Assembly: GCA_003247135.1 (NCBI GenBank)
Contig: QKAW01000013.1
Span: 1 to 64,000 of the forward strand
Source: Spirochaetales bacterium
Lineage (GTDB): Bacteria > Spirochaetota > Spirochaetia > DSM-2461
Length of the DNA: 64,000 nucleotides
Reading direction: 5' to 3'
Below, piece by piece: positions 36,016-44,651 of this stretch. The number at the start of each line of letters is the position of its first letter. Within the stretch, counting starts at the first letter, position 1. The position numbers were made by a program, and so were the translations under genes. The notes under the pieces were generated by a model that searched no databases, was not told where the DNA came from, and saw only the letters and a list, made by a program, of their open reading frames with translations.

Positions 36016-37287
36016 ATGAAAATTAATAGAAAAATATTAGGTTGGAGTTTATACGACTGGGCCAACAGTGCATTTGCAACAACTGTTTTAGCCGGTTTTT
36101 TCCCAACATTTTTTAAATCTTACTGGTCAACCGGAAGCGTTGTTGATTCAACATTTTATCTGGGACTGGCAAGTTCCGGAGCATCTTTGGTAATTGCTGT
36201 TCTTGCTCCATTTTTAGGTGCCATTGCCGACAAGACATCAACAAAAAGAAAATTCTTAATGTTCTTCAGTTTTATAGGAATGATATTAACAGGATGTCTG
36301 GCATTAATTCAGCATGGTAACTGGCAGATGGCACTACTGTTTTTTGTTATTGCATCAATTGGTTGGTCCGGGGGTAATCTTTTTTACGATTCACTAATAG
36401 TTGGTGTAGCAGGGGATGATGAAAAAACATGTGATGATGTTTCTGCCCTTGGTTTCAGTTTAGGGTATATTGGTGGTGGATTACTCTTTCTGGTAAATGT
36501 TTTAATGTTTAAATTTCCATCAATGTTTGGTTTGGCAGATGGTGTTGCTGCAGTAAAAGTCTCTTTTATCTCAGTAGCTGTCTGGTGGGCAGTTTTTTCA
36601 ATTCCTCTTTTTATTTTTGTTAAAGAACCGGTTATAGAGAATAAACTTTCAATACCAGAGGCAGTTAAGGCTGGTTTGGATCAGTTAAAAAATACCTTTG
36701 GGGAAGTAAAGAAATTGAAGGTTGTTTTTACATTTTTAATAGCATACTTTTTGTATATTGATGGGGTAGATACTATTATTAAAATGGCTGTTGATTATGG
36801 TGCTAGTCTTGGTTTTGAAGCTTCATCATTAATTGTTGCTCTATTAATTACCCAGTTTATAGCTTTTCCTGCAGTACTAATATTTAATATTGTAGGGAAA
36901 AGGATTGGTATTAAAAATGCGCTATACGGTGCAATTTTTGCCTATAGTTTAATTGCTGTTGCAGGAATTTTTATGCAGAACGTAAGCCATTTTTATATTC
37001 TTGCGGTTGCTATTGGTTGTTTTCAGGGTGGTATTCAAGCAGCCAGTAGAAGTTATTTTACTCGTCTGATTCCAGCATCAAAATCCGGAGAGTTCTTTGG
37101 ATTCTACAATATGCTTGGAAAATCCGCAGCGATAATGGGACCACTTCTAGTAGGTGTTGTTACAAAACTTACAAACAGTAACAGAATTGGAATGACTTCC
37201 ATACTTCTTCTGTTTATATCCGGTTTTATCTTTCTTCGAAAAGTTGATACAGAGGAAGGTAAAAAACTGGCTAAGGAATTAAATTAG
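36016..37287 (+). CDS. MFS transporter, UMF1 family
   Basis: The 423-residue membrane protein has about 11-12 helices and starts with the family hallmark GWSLYDWANSAFATTV. Motif A-like GAIADKTSTKRK and the segment GGIQAASRSYFTRLIPASKSGEFFGFYNM (Atg22/UMF1 type) support the family. AAGGAG precedes the ATG. It is divergent from the TetR gene at 35907, which could also regulate it. The substrate is unknown. Confidence 0.9.
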   Translation: MKINRKILGWSLYDWANSAFATTVLAGFFPTFFKSYWSTGSVVDSTFYLGLASSGASLVIAVLAPFLGAIADKTSTKRKFLMFFSFIGMILTGCLALIQHGNWQMALLFFVIASIGWSGGNLFYDSLIVGVAGDDEKTCDDVSALGFSLGYIGGGLLFLVNVLMFKFPSMFGLADGVAAVKVSFISVAVWWAVFSIPLFIFVKEPVIENKLSIPEAVKAGLDQLKNTFGEVKKLKVVFTFLIAYFLYIDGVDTIIKMAVDYGASLGFEASSLIVALLITQFIAFPAVLIFNIVGKRIGIKNALYGAIFAYSLIAVAGIFMQNVSHFYILAVAIGCFQGGIQAASRSYFTRLIPASKSGEFFGFYNMLGKSAAIMGPLLVGVVTKLTNSNRIGMTSILLLFISGFIFLRKVDTEEGKKLAKELN

Positions 37288-37392
37288 TAAATACGAAAAC
37301 CGATATATATTATTTTTTGCATATTTATTATAAAAAACCCTTGTTATTATTTTTTAAAATGTTAGAATATTTAAAGGTAATAAGGGGGCTTT

Positions 37393-39090
37393 ATGTCAAG
37401 AAAGATATTAATAGTTGGTGGAGTTGCAGGAGGAGCATCTGTTGCTGCAAGGTTACGTAGACACAGTGAAGATGATCAATTAATTGTTTTTGAAAGAGGA
37501 CCACATGTCTCTTTCTCCAACTGTTCTCTACCATATTATTTAAGCAGAGTAGTTAATAATTCAGATAAACTAGTAATGATGAGTCCTGAGAAATTCAAAA
37601 CTCAGTATAATATAGAGATAAGACAGGAAAATGAGGTTTTATCTATAGATAGAAAAAATAAGAGTATTAAAGTAAAGAATCTTGCCACAGGGGAAGAGTA
37701 TAACGAAACTTATGATAAACTTGTTCTATCTCCAGGTGGAAAACCAATAGTTCCTCCAATCCCCGGAATTGATAAAGCAAACAAATACACTATTAGAAAT
37801 GTTATAGATATAGTAAAACTTGATGAAGCACTTAAGGGAGAGCAGAAGAAGGTTACTGTTATTGGCGGTGGATTTATCGGTATTGAGGCTGCTGAGAACC
37901 TTAAAGAAGCTGGGCATGATGTTACAGTTATAGAAGCTATGCCTCAGATTTTAAGAATTTTTGACTATGACATGGTTCAAATTCTTCATAAAGAGATAAT
38001 GGATAAGGGTATTAATCTTATAGTTGATGATAAAGTTACAGGATTTGAAGAAAAAAGTGTTCTTTTAGGTTCAGGAAAGAGTATAGATAGTGATGTTGTA
38101 GTATTAGCAATAGGAGTTCTCCCTGAAACTGACCTTGCGAAGTCTGCAGATCTTGAACTGGGAAAGACTGGAGCCATGAAGGTTGACCAGAACTACCAAA
38201 CAAATGATAAAGATATCTATGCAGTAGGTGATGTAATTGAAGTTTACAACCCGCTGTTTAAAGACTTTTTTAAACTGCCACTTGCTGGACCAGCATTAAA
38301 ACAGGCTAGAAGTGTCGCTGACCATATTAACGGCCAGAGTGTTGATAACCGTGGATTTATAGGAACTTCTGTGTTGCAGGTTTTTGATTACCATGCAGCC
38401 TCAACAGGACTTACCGAGAGTTTAATACAGCACCTGAATCTTGGTGTAAAGTACGATGTTGTTAGAATAATACCTTCTGATAAAGTTAGTCTAATGCCTA
38501 CAAATAGTTCAATGCACTTTAAACTTATCTTTGAAGTACCAACAGGGAAAATTCTAGGTGCACAGGCTATTGGTAAAGGAAATGCTGATAAACGGATAGA
38601 TGTTATAGCAACAGTTATAAAATTTGGCGGAACAGTAAATGACTTAAAGGATCTGGAGCTATGTTATGCACCTCCATTTGGAACAGCAAAGGATGTAGTA
38701 AATTTTGCAGGTTATGTAGGATCGAATCTTTTAAGAGGGGATTTTAAACAGGTTCAGCCATCAGAAATAAGGTCATTATATGAGTCTGGTGCAAAAATTA
38801 TTGATGTGCGAGAACCGGTAGAGTACAATAGAAGCCATATTAAAAATGTGCCAAATATTCCTTTAAGCCAGTTAAGATCAAGAATTTCAGAAATACCAAA
38901 AGATGAACCTGTCTACCTACACTGTAGAAGTGGTCAGAGAAGCTACAACGCAACATTAGCCCTGCAGAAGCTGGGATTTGATAATATTTACAATGTAGCC
39001 GGTGGATTTCTTGGAATATCTCTTTTTGAATATTTTAATGATACTACACAAAATAGAGAGCAAATTGTTACGGACTATAATTTTAACTAA
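37393..39090 (+). CDS. CoA-disulfide reductase/NADH oxidase fused to rhodanese
   Basis: The 565-residue flavoprotein has two Rossmann motifs (ILIVGGVAGGASVAARLRR; VTVIGGGFIGIEAAENL), the redox cysteine C44 in SFSNCSLPYYL, the FAD site IYAVGDVIEV, and a C-terminal rhodanese domain with C511 in HCRSGQRS. CoADR-rhodanese fusions reduce CoA or persulfide substrates (CoA-SSH, polysulfide) with NAD(P)H. TAAGGGGG precedes the ATG. Together with the triple rhodanese it suggests active sulfane-sulfur metabolism. Confidence 0.93.
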   Translation: MSRKILIVGGVAGGASVAARLRRHSEDDQLIVFERGPHVSFSNCSLPYYLSRVVNNSDKLVMMSPEKFKTQYNIEIRQENEVLSIDRKNKSIKVKNLATGEEYNETYDKLVLSPGGKPIVPPIPGIDKANKYTIRNVIDIVKLDEALKGEQKKVTVIGGGFIGIEAAENLKEAGHDVTVIEAMPQILRIFDYDMVQILHKEIMDKGINLIVDDKVTGFEEKSVLLGSGKSIDSDVVVLAIGVLPETDLAKSADLELGKTGAMKVDQNYQTNDKDIYAVGDVIEVYNPLFKDFFKLPLAGPALKQARSVADHINGQSVDNRGFIGTSVLQVFDYHAASTGLTESLIQHLNLGVKYDVVRIIPSDKVSLMPTNSSMHFKLIFEVPTGKILGAQAIGKGNADKRIDVIATVIKFGGTVNDLKDLELCYAPPFGTAKDVVNFAGYVGSNLLRGDFKQVQPSEIRSLYESGAKIIDVREPVEYNRSHIKNVPNIPLSQLRSRISEIPKDEPVYLHCRSGQRSYNATLALQKLGFDNIYNVAGGFLGISLFEYFNDTTQNREQIVTDYNFN

Positions 39091-39104
39091 AATTTGCTAA
39101 ACAG

Positions 39105-39143
39105 ACTGGAGTAAATTATAATTAAAGTATATTTTTCTCCAGT
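39105..39143. terminator. Hairpin between convergent genes
   Basis: ACTGGAG (39105-39111) pairs with CTCCAGT (39137-39143); the AT-rich 25-base loop can pair further in part. No T-run follows, so it is a weak bidirectional terminator candidate. Confidence 0.35.
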
Positions 39144-39176
39144 GGAAGATTAGTTTAGCTAAATGAGCAATAGCGT

Positions 39177-39830
39177 CTAATCTTCCCTTTTTTTTATCTC
39201 TCTTAAACTGTTTTCCACACTCTTTAATATGTCTCTATTTTTTTCGTGAATAAGATGGTATGCAGGTACACTATCTAAAATATTATCTGCTAATATGTTT
39301 TTTAACCCCAACTCTTTTATTATTTTAAGTCCGGTCTCTTTTCCGGAAATTACAACTTCTACACGATTTTTATCTAAAAGCTCAAAGGCCTTTTCATGGG
39401 TGTTAGTAATAACAGCATTCATGTTCTCTGTTCTTTTTTCAATAGATTTTATACCTCTAACATAAGCTATTCTATATTTTGCCAACCCACCCCAGGATTC
39501 TATCTTTATATTTTTATCCTTGGTAAAAGCTATTGTTTCAATAGAAAACAGAGGTTCATCAACTATTAATAATGATGGATAATTATCTGCAACACTCTTG
39601 AATCTAAAAAGTTCTCCATCACTCTCTCCACTACTGGAAGATATTAATGAACCTTCGAAGGAGTTGTTCTTAATTGTTAAGGTGTAACCAAGTTTTTTGT
39701 AAACTTCTCTGATAATTGGAGTTGCTTTAACTATATATATATTATCTTTAGGACCAGCAGATATTACAATTTCCTGAGAGAATATAGAGAAGGAAAATAT
39801 AAAGATTAGTATTGAACAAAAATACTTCAT
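39177..39830 (-). CDS. Periplasmic solute-binding-like protein (SBP family 3)
   Basis: The 217-residue protein has a signal peptide (MKYFCSILIFIFSFSIFSQ) and resembles single amino-acid-binding-type periplasmic domains (IIREVYKKLGYTLTI; YRIAYVRGIKSIEKR). No ABC transporter genes are nearby, so it may be a sensor-like or orphan binding protein. There is no ribosome site; TATAAT on the minus strand (39842-39837) ends 6 bases before the ATG. Confidence 0.75.
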   Translation of the reverse strand: MKYFCSILIFIFSFSIFSQEIVISAGPKDNIYIVKATPIIREVYKKLGYTLTIKNNSFEGSLISSSSGESDGELFRFKSVADNYPSLLIVDEPLFSIETIAFTKDKNIKIESWGGLAKYRIAYVRGIKSIEKRTENMNAVITNTHEKAFELLDKNRVEVVISGKETGLKIIKELGLKNILADNILDSVPAYHLIHEKNRDILKSVENSLREIKKRED

Positions 39831-39901
39831 AATTAAATTATATAAAAAATGATAAGAAATAAAAGAATTTTATATTTATATTTTTATGATATAATCAATA
39901 T
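39831..39901. promoter_or_regulatory. Divergent leaderless promoters
   Basis: Minus strand: TATAAT (39842-39837), 6 bases before the ATG at 39830. Plus strand: TGATATAAT (39887-39895), an extended -10 ending 6 bases before the ATG at 39902. No ribosome sites are present. Confidence 0.6.
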
Positions 39902-40615
39902 ATGAAGAATGATGTTTTAGAACTAAAAAAAAGTCTGATGGAAAAAGCTACTGAAGAGCGTAGATTAAAGGTTATGTACTACTTTAAAACAGGAAAGGGA
40001 GAGTATGGAGAGGGTGATACCTTTCTTGGAATTTCTAATCCGGATTTACGGGAATGTATAAAACCGTATTTAAAAAAAATCAGCCTGGAGGATCTACAGG
40101 AACTACTAAAATCAAAAGAGCATGAGTTCAGATTAGCTGCTCTATTAATTTTTGTGGATAGATATAGAAAAAACAGTGAAGAGAGAGAAGAAATTGTAAA
40201 TATTTATACTCAGAGTACTCGGTATATAAATAACTGGGATCTGGTCGACTGTTCTGCCCATAATATTCTAGGGCCATGGTTAAGCAGTCGCCCAAGAGAT
40301 ATTTTATATGAATTTGCAACTAGTGGGGATTTGTGGGAAGAGAGAATTTCAATTATGAGTACTTTGCACTTTATAATAAAAGAGAGAGAGTTTGAAGAGA
40401 CTTTAAAACTTGCAAAAATACTATTAACCCATAAGCACGATCTAATTCATAAAGCTGTTGGATGGATGCTTAGGGAGATTGGAAAAATTTCAATGGAAAC
40501 TGAGGAGAAATTTCTTAAAGAGCATTATAAAGTTATGCCCAGAACAATGTTACGATACGCTATAGAGAAATTTCCTGAAGAGTTAAGGCAAGATTATTTA
40601 AAAGGAAGAGTCTAG
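39902..40615 (+). CDS. DNA alkylation repair protein (AlkD-like)
   Basis: The 237-residue all-helical HEAT-like glycosylase would remove alkylated purines. The motif NNWDLVDCSAHNILGPWL carries the Trp and Asp at the substrate site, and DLWEERISIMST follows. It is divergent from the binding-protein gene and overlaps the convergent FAD protein gene by 4 bases. Some members of the family lack glycosylase activity. Confidence 0.9.
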   Translation: MKNDVLELKKSLMEKATEERRLKVMYYFKTGKGEYGEGDTFLGISNPDLRECIKPYLKKISLEDLQELLKSKEHEFRLAALLIFVDRYRKNSEEREEIVNIYTQSTRYINNWDLVDCSAHNILGPWLSSRPRDILYEFATSGDLWEERISIMSTLHFIIKEREFEETLKLAKILLTHKHDLIHKAVGWMLREIGKISMETEEKFLKEHYKVMPRTMLRYAIEKFPEELRQDYLKGRV

Positions 40616-42144
40616 CCTTCCCGTGTAATAATATCCAGTGCACTTTTTATACCATCAGCTGCACTGGATACAATACCTCCTGCCCAGCCGGCTCCTTCCC
40701 CTGCAAAGTAGAGATTATTAAAACCATCGCATAAACCCTTTGAGTCTCTGGAAACCTGAATAGTTGATGATGTTTTACTCTCTAACCCCATTATTGTTCC
40801 AGTTTCATAACCTGATAGTTTTTTTGAAAAATCAATTAACCCCTGTTTTAATGGTTTAATTACAGTTTTAGGCAAAAGCTCTTCAAGATTGTATGGTGTA
40901 ATACCAAGGGGGTAGGATGTTTCACCTATAACCCCTGTTGGCCTCCCATTAATGAAATCTGATATCTTCATTCCGGGAATACTGTATCCTCCTGTTGCCT
41001 GATAATAGGAGTGTTCTAACTCTTCAAGCTTATCCAACGCTTCAAGAGGGGATACTTCTCTTTGGAAAAACTCTGAGAAATTAAAACTAGCCACTACTGC
41101 AGCATTTGCATATTTCCCATCTCTATTGTAATTGCTCATACCGTTTACTATAGATGTATCTTTTGTTGCAGCAGCTGGAACAACAACTCCACCCGGACAC
41201 ATGCAAAATGAGAAAACTGATGCGGAATCAGTCTTTGCTGTTAACCTGTACTCCGCAGCCTTTAAACCATTTATATTGGAAACACCCCATTGTGCTTCAT
41301 TTATTAATTCCTGGGGATGTTCAGCTCTAAAACCAAGAGCAAAGTTTTTTGTAGTAAAATGTACACCTTTTTTGATTAATTCTCTGTAAGTTGAAAATGA
41401 AGAGTGTCCAGTGGCAAGAATCAGATAATCCAGATCCACTACACCACATGAGGTTTCCACACTTTTTATAGTTTTGCTATCACTGCTAAAAGAGATAAAT
41501 TTTGTTTCAAAACAGAATTCCCCACCTAATTCAAGGAAAGATTCCCTTAAGTTTTTTGTAACTGTTTTTAGGTTATCACTTCCAATATGGGGGTGAACCA
41601 GAGAGTAAATCTCTTCCGGAGCTCCACTATTAATAAAAGTGGTGAGTATAAAATCCTTCTCTTTTGATATATGCTTGTTTCGGGATGTAAGCTTTCCATC
41701 AGAATAGGTTCCTGCACCGCCTTCACCAAAAGCAAAATTTGAATTTGGGTTAAATATTCCATTATTCATTAAAGAGATTATATCTTTGTCTCTATCTTCT
41801 ACTTTTTTACCTTGCTCCAGAATAGTCACTTTAAATCCGGCATTTAATAGTATAAGACCTGAGAAAATACCTGCAGGGCCAGAACCTACTATAATTACAC
41901 GTTTTTCTCGATTTTGGCGGGAAATATTAAATATTTCACTCTGTTTTTTAGTAAAATCAATCTTTTCTTTGGAAATTTCAATATTTACATTCCAGTGAAT
42001 ATTACTCTTTTTTCTTGCATCAAGACTTTGTCTGGTTATATTTATAACACCTTTTTTGAAAATTCCATTTTTTTTAAGGGATTTTTCTATATCTGCATAA
42101 CTGTAATTTACAGGGAGTTTTAACTCGAAAGAACTCTTTTTCAT
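40612..42144 (-). CDS. FAD-dependent dehydrogenase (COG2509-like)
   Basis: The 510-residue flavoprotein has an N-terminal region of about 75 residues, the dinucleotide motif VIIVGSGPAGIFSGLILLNAG, NFAFGEGGAGTYSDGKL and a C-terminal FAD signature NLYFAGEGAGWAGGIVSSAADG. It belongs to a conserved family of uncharacterised NAD(P)/FAD oxidoreductases. The ATG at 42144 has TATAAT (minus strand 42156-42151) 6 bases upstream and no ribosome site; the TTG one codon upstream is less likely. Confidence 0.88.
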   Translation of the reverse strand: MKKSSFELKLPVNYSYADIEKSLKKNGIFKKGVINITRQSLDARKKSNIHWNVNIEISKEKIDFTKKQSEIFNISRQNREKRVIIVGSGPAGIFSGLILLNAGFKVTILEQGKKVEDRDKDIISLMNNGIFNPNSNFAFGEGGAGTYSDGKLTSRNKHISKEKDFILTTFINSGAPEEIYSLVHPHIGSDNLKTVTKNLRESFLELGGEFCFETKFISFSSDSKTIKSVETSCGVVDLDYLILATGHSSFSTYRELIKKGVHFTTKNFALGFRAEHPQELINEAQWGVSNINGLKAAEYRLTAKTDSASVFSFCMCPGGVVVPAAATKDTSIVNGMSNYNRDGKYANAAVVASFNFSEFFQREVSPLEALDKLEELEHSYYQATGGYSIPGMKISDFINGRPTGVIGETSYPLGITPYNLEELLPKTVIKPLKQGLIDFSKKLSGYETGTIMGLESKTSSTIQVSRDSKGLCDGFNNLYFAGEGAGWAGGIVSSAADGIKSALDIITREG

Positions 42145-42164
42145 CAAATTATTATATATTTTTC

Positions 42165-42193
42165 TTGACGTAAACGCTATCCTTTATTATTAA
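42165..42193 (+). promoter_or_regulatory. Probable topA promoter
   Basis: TTGACG (42165-42170), a 17-base spacer and TATTAA (42188-42193) form a sigma-70-like promoter. Transcription would begin near 42200, about 60 bases before the topA start. Confidence 0.5.
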
Positions 42194-42261
42194 TTCATAT
42201 AGTCTAAATAGTGATCCGTTCAAATGCTGGAGGTGAGATCTATTAAAAAAGGAGAATTTTT

Positions 42262-44607
42262 TTGGCAACTAAACAGAAAAAACTACTAATAGTGGAGAGT
42301 CCCGCAAAAGCAAAAACAATAAAAAAATTCCTTGGTAAAGATTTTACAGTAAAGGCATCGGTAGGTCATATAAGGGATCTCAATAAGGGCCGGGGAAAGA
42401 AGAATTTCGGTATAGATGTAGAGAATAACTATAAACCCGAGTATATAATCATAAAAGGAAAAGAGAAGACTGTAAAAGAGTTAAAAGAAGCAGCTGACAA
42501 AGCAGATGTTGTTTATTTAGCACCCGACCCTGATAGAGAGGGAGAGGCAATAGCTTGGCACCTGAAAGAGGCTCTGGAGTTAACAGATGAACAGGCAAAC
42601 AGAGTTACATATTCAGCTGTTACAAAAAAAGCAGTTATGGATGCTGTTGCAAACCCAAGCAAAATTGATATGAACAGAGTTAACGCCCAACAAGGTAGAC
42701 GAGTTTTAGACAGACTTGTAGGTTTTAATCTTTCTCCATTTTTATGGGCAAAAATTGCAAAAAATTTAAGTGCCGGTAGAGTTCAGTCTGTAGCAGTAAA
42801 AATTATAGTTGAAAGGGAAAGAGAGATAGCAGCTTTTAATCCTGAAGAGTTCTGGAAAATTTCAGCAAGTCTCAATAAAGAAATTGATTTTGAGGCTGAT
42901 CTTGTAAAGTGGAAAGGGAAAAAATTTGCCCTTGGAAATAAAATTGCAGAAAAGGGTGATTCTGTAAAAGATATTGCAGAAAAACTAAGAAACTCAAATT
43001 TCAGGGTAATAGATGTAATCAGTAAGGAGAGCAAGGGTAAACCTGGAGCTCCATTTATTACATCAACCCTTCAACAGGCTGCAAGTACAAACCTGGGCTT
43101 TGGAACAAGTAGAACAATGCAGGTAGCACAAAGACTCTATGAAGGTACTGAAATCGAGGATGGAGTACATACAGGACTTATAACCTATATGAGAACTGAT
43201 TCTACAAGAATTGCTCCTGAAGGTCTTGAGGAAGTTCGAAAATATGTAGAAGAGGTATATAAAAAGGATTATCTGCCAGATAGTGCTAATATTTATTCAA
43301 CAAATAAAAGTGCGCAGGATGCCCACGAAGCAATAAGACCAACCTCAGTATACAACACACCGGAAAAAGTAAAGCCATATATTAGCGATGAGCAGTACAA
43401 ACTCTATAAACTTATATGGGAGAGATTTGTTGCCAGTCAGATGAAACCTGCTGTATATAATGTTACAACAATTTCAATTGGAGCCGATGAAGGTCTATTT
43501 GAAGCAAAGGGAAGAGTAACAGTTTTTGATGGATATACAGTATTACTGGATGATAGTAAAAAAGAGGATGATAAATACCAAACACTTCCAAACATTATAA
43601 AGGATGATGAACTTTTACTAAACAGTTTAACCGAGAGTCAACACTTTACTAAACCACCAGCAAGATATAGTGAAGCGAGTCTTGTTAAAGCACTGGAGAA
43701 AGAGGGTATAGGTCGACCATCAACCTATGCTCCAATTGTTACAACAATTAAAGAGAGAGGCTACGTAAGGCTAGAGAAGAAGGCATTCCATGCCACTGAG
43801 TTGGGAATGGCTGTAAATGATATGCTAGAACAGAATTTCGAAAATATAATGCAACTAAAATTTACTGCAGATATGGAGACTGATCTGGACCTTGTTGAAC
43901 ATGGGGAAAAGGATTGGGTAAAACTTATAGATGAATTTTATAAACCATTTCTAAAAGCTCTGGAAGTTGCAACAAAAACAGCTGAACCTTTAAAGGGTAG
44001 ACCATATCTTGGAGAGGAGAAGTGTCCAAAGTGTGGTAAAGATCTTGTAATAAAGTATTCCAAAAATGGAGCATTTCTTGGGTGTTCCGATTATCCGGAA
44101 TGTAAGGGATTACTTGCAATGCATGGAGAGGGATTAACAGACGAAGAGTCTGAGAGATTTGCAGATGTAAAATGCCCTGTTTGTGAAAGCAAAATGGTTG
44201 TAAAAACAACACGGTTTGGTAAAAAATTCCTTGCTTGCAGTCAGTATCCGGATTGTACAGGAACAATGTCTCTGGATAATGAAGGTAATATAGTTAAAAT
44301 GCCGGAAATTGATATGAACTGTAACAAGTGTGGAAAGAAAATGGATGTTAAAGTCGGACGTTCTGGCCCATTCCTAGCTTGTTCTGGATATCCGGATTGT
44401 AAAAATACTATGGCAATTGATAAAAATGGCCAACCAGTTATTCTTCCTGAAATAGAGGGGGAGGTTTGTGAAAAGTGCGGTTCAGAAATGGTTGTAAAAA
44501 ATAGTAGAAGAGGCCCTTTCCTCGCTTGCAGTGCTTATCCAAAATGCCGAAATGCAAAACCTATAAAGAAAGATGATGAGACCGAGAGTAATGGAGAGGT
44601 GAAATAA
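42262..44607 (+). CDS. topA: DNA topoisomerase I
   Basis: The 781-residue type IA topoisomerase relaxes negative supercoils. The Toprim domain (LLIVESPAKAKTIKKFLG; APDPDREGEAIAWHL) is followed by the catalytic domain with Y309 in GLITYMRTDSTRI, and four C-terminal zinc fingers (CPKCGK, CPVCES, CNKCGKK, CEKCGSE). I chose TTG 42262 because AAAGGAG lies upstream and the sequence starts as in the family. The stop overlaps the frame of the downstream EAL gene, suggesting cotranscription. Confidence 0.97.
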   Translation: MATKQKKLLIVESPAKAKTIKKFLGKDFTVKASVGHIRDLNKGRGKKNFGIDVENNYKPEYIIIKGKEKTVKELKEAADKADVVYLAPDPDREGEAIAWHLKEALELTDEQANRVTYSAVTKKAVMDAVANPSKIDMNRVNAQQGRRVLDRLVGFNLSPFLWAKIAKNLSAGRVQSVAVKIIVEREREIAAFNPEEFWKISASLNKEIDFEADLVKWKGKKFALGNKIAEKGDSVKDIAEKLRNSNFRVIDVISKESKGKPGAPFITSTLQQAASTNLGFGTSRTMQVAQRLYEGTEIEDGVHTGLITYMRTDSTRIAPEGLEEVRKYVEEVYKKDYLPDSANIYSTNKSAQDAHEAIRPTSVYNTPEKVKPYISDEQYKLYKLIWERFVASQMKPAVYNVTTISIGADEGLFEAKGRVTVFDGYTVLLDDSKKEDDKYQTLPNIIKDDELLLNSLTESQHFTKPPARYSEASLVKALEKEGIGRPSTYAPIVTTIKERGYVRLEKKAFHATELGMAVNDMLEQNFENIMQLKFTADMETDLDLVEHGEKDWVKLIDEFYKPFLKALEVATKTAEPLKGRPYLGEEKCPKCGKDLVIKYSKNGAFLGCSDYPECKGLLAMHGEGLTDEESERFADVKCPVCESKMVVKTTRFGKKFLACSQYPDCTGTMSLDNEGNIVKMPEIDMNCNKCGKKMDVKVGRSGPFLACSGYPDCKNTMAIDKNGQPVILPEIEGEVCEKCGSEMVVKNSRRGPFLACSAYPKCRNAKPIKKDDETESNGEVK

Positions 44608-44651
44608 AAAAAATTAAATCCAATCTGGATAAAAATTTAATTCGTTTATAT

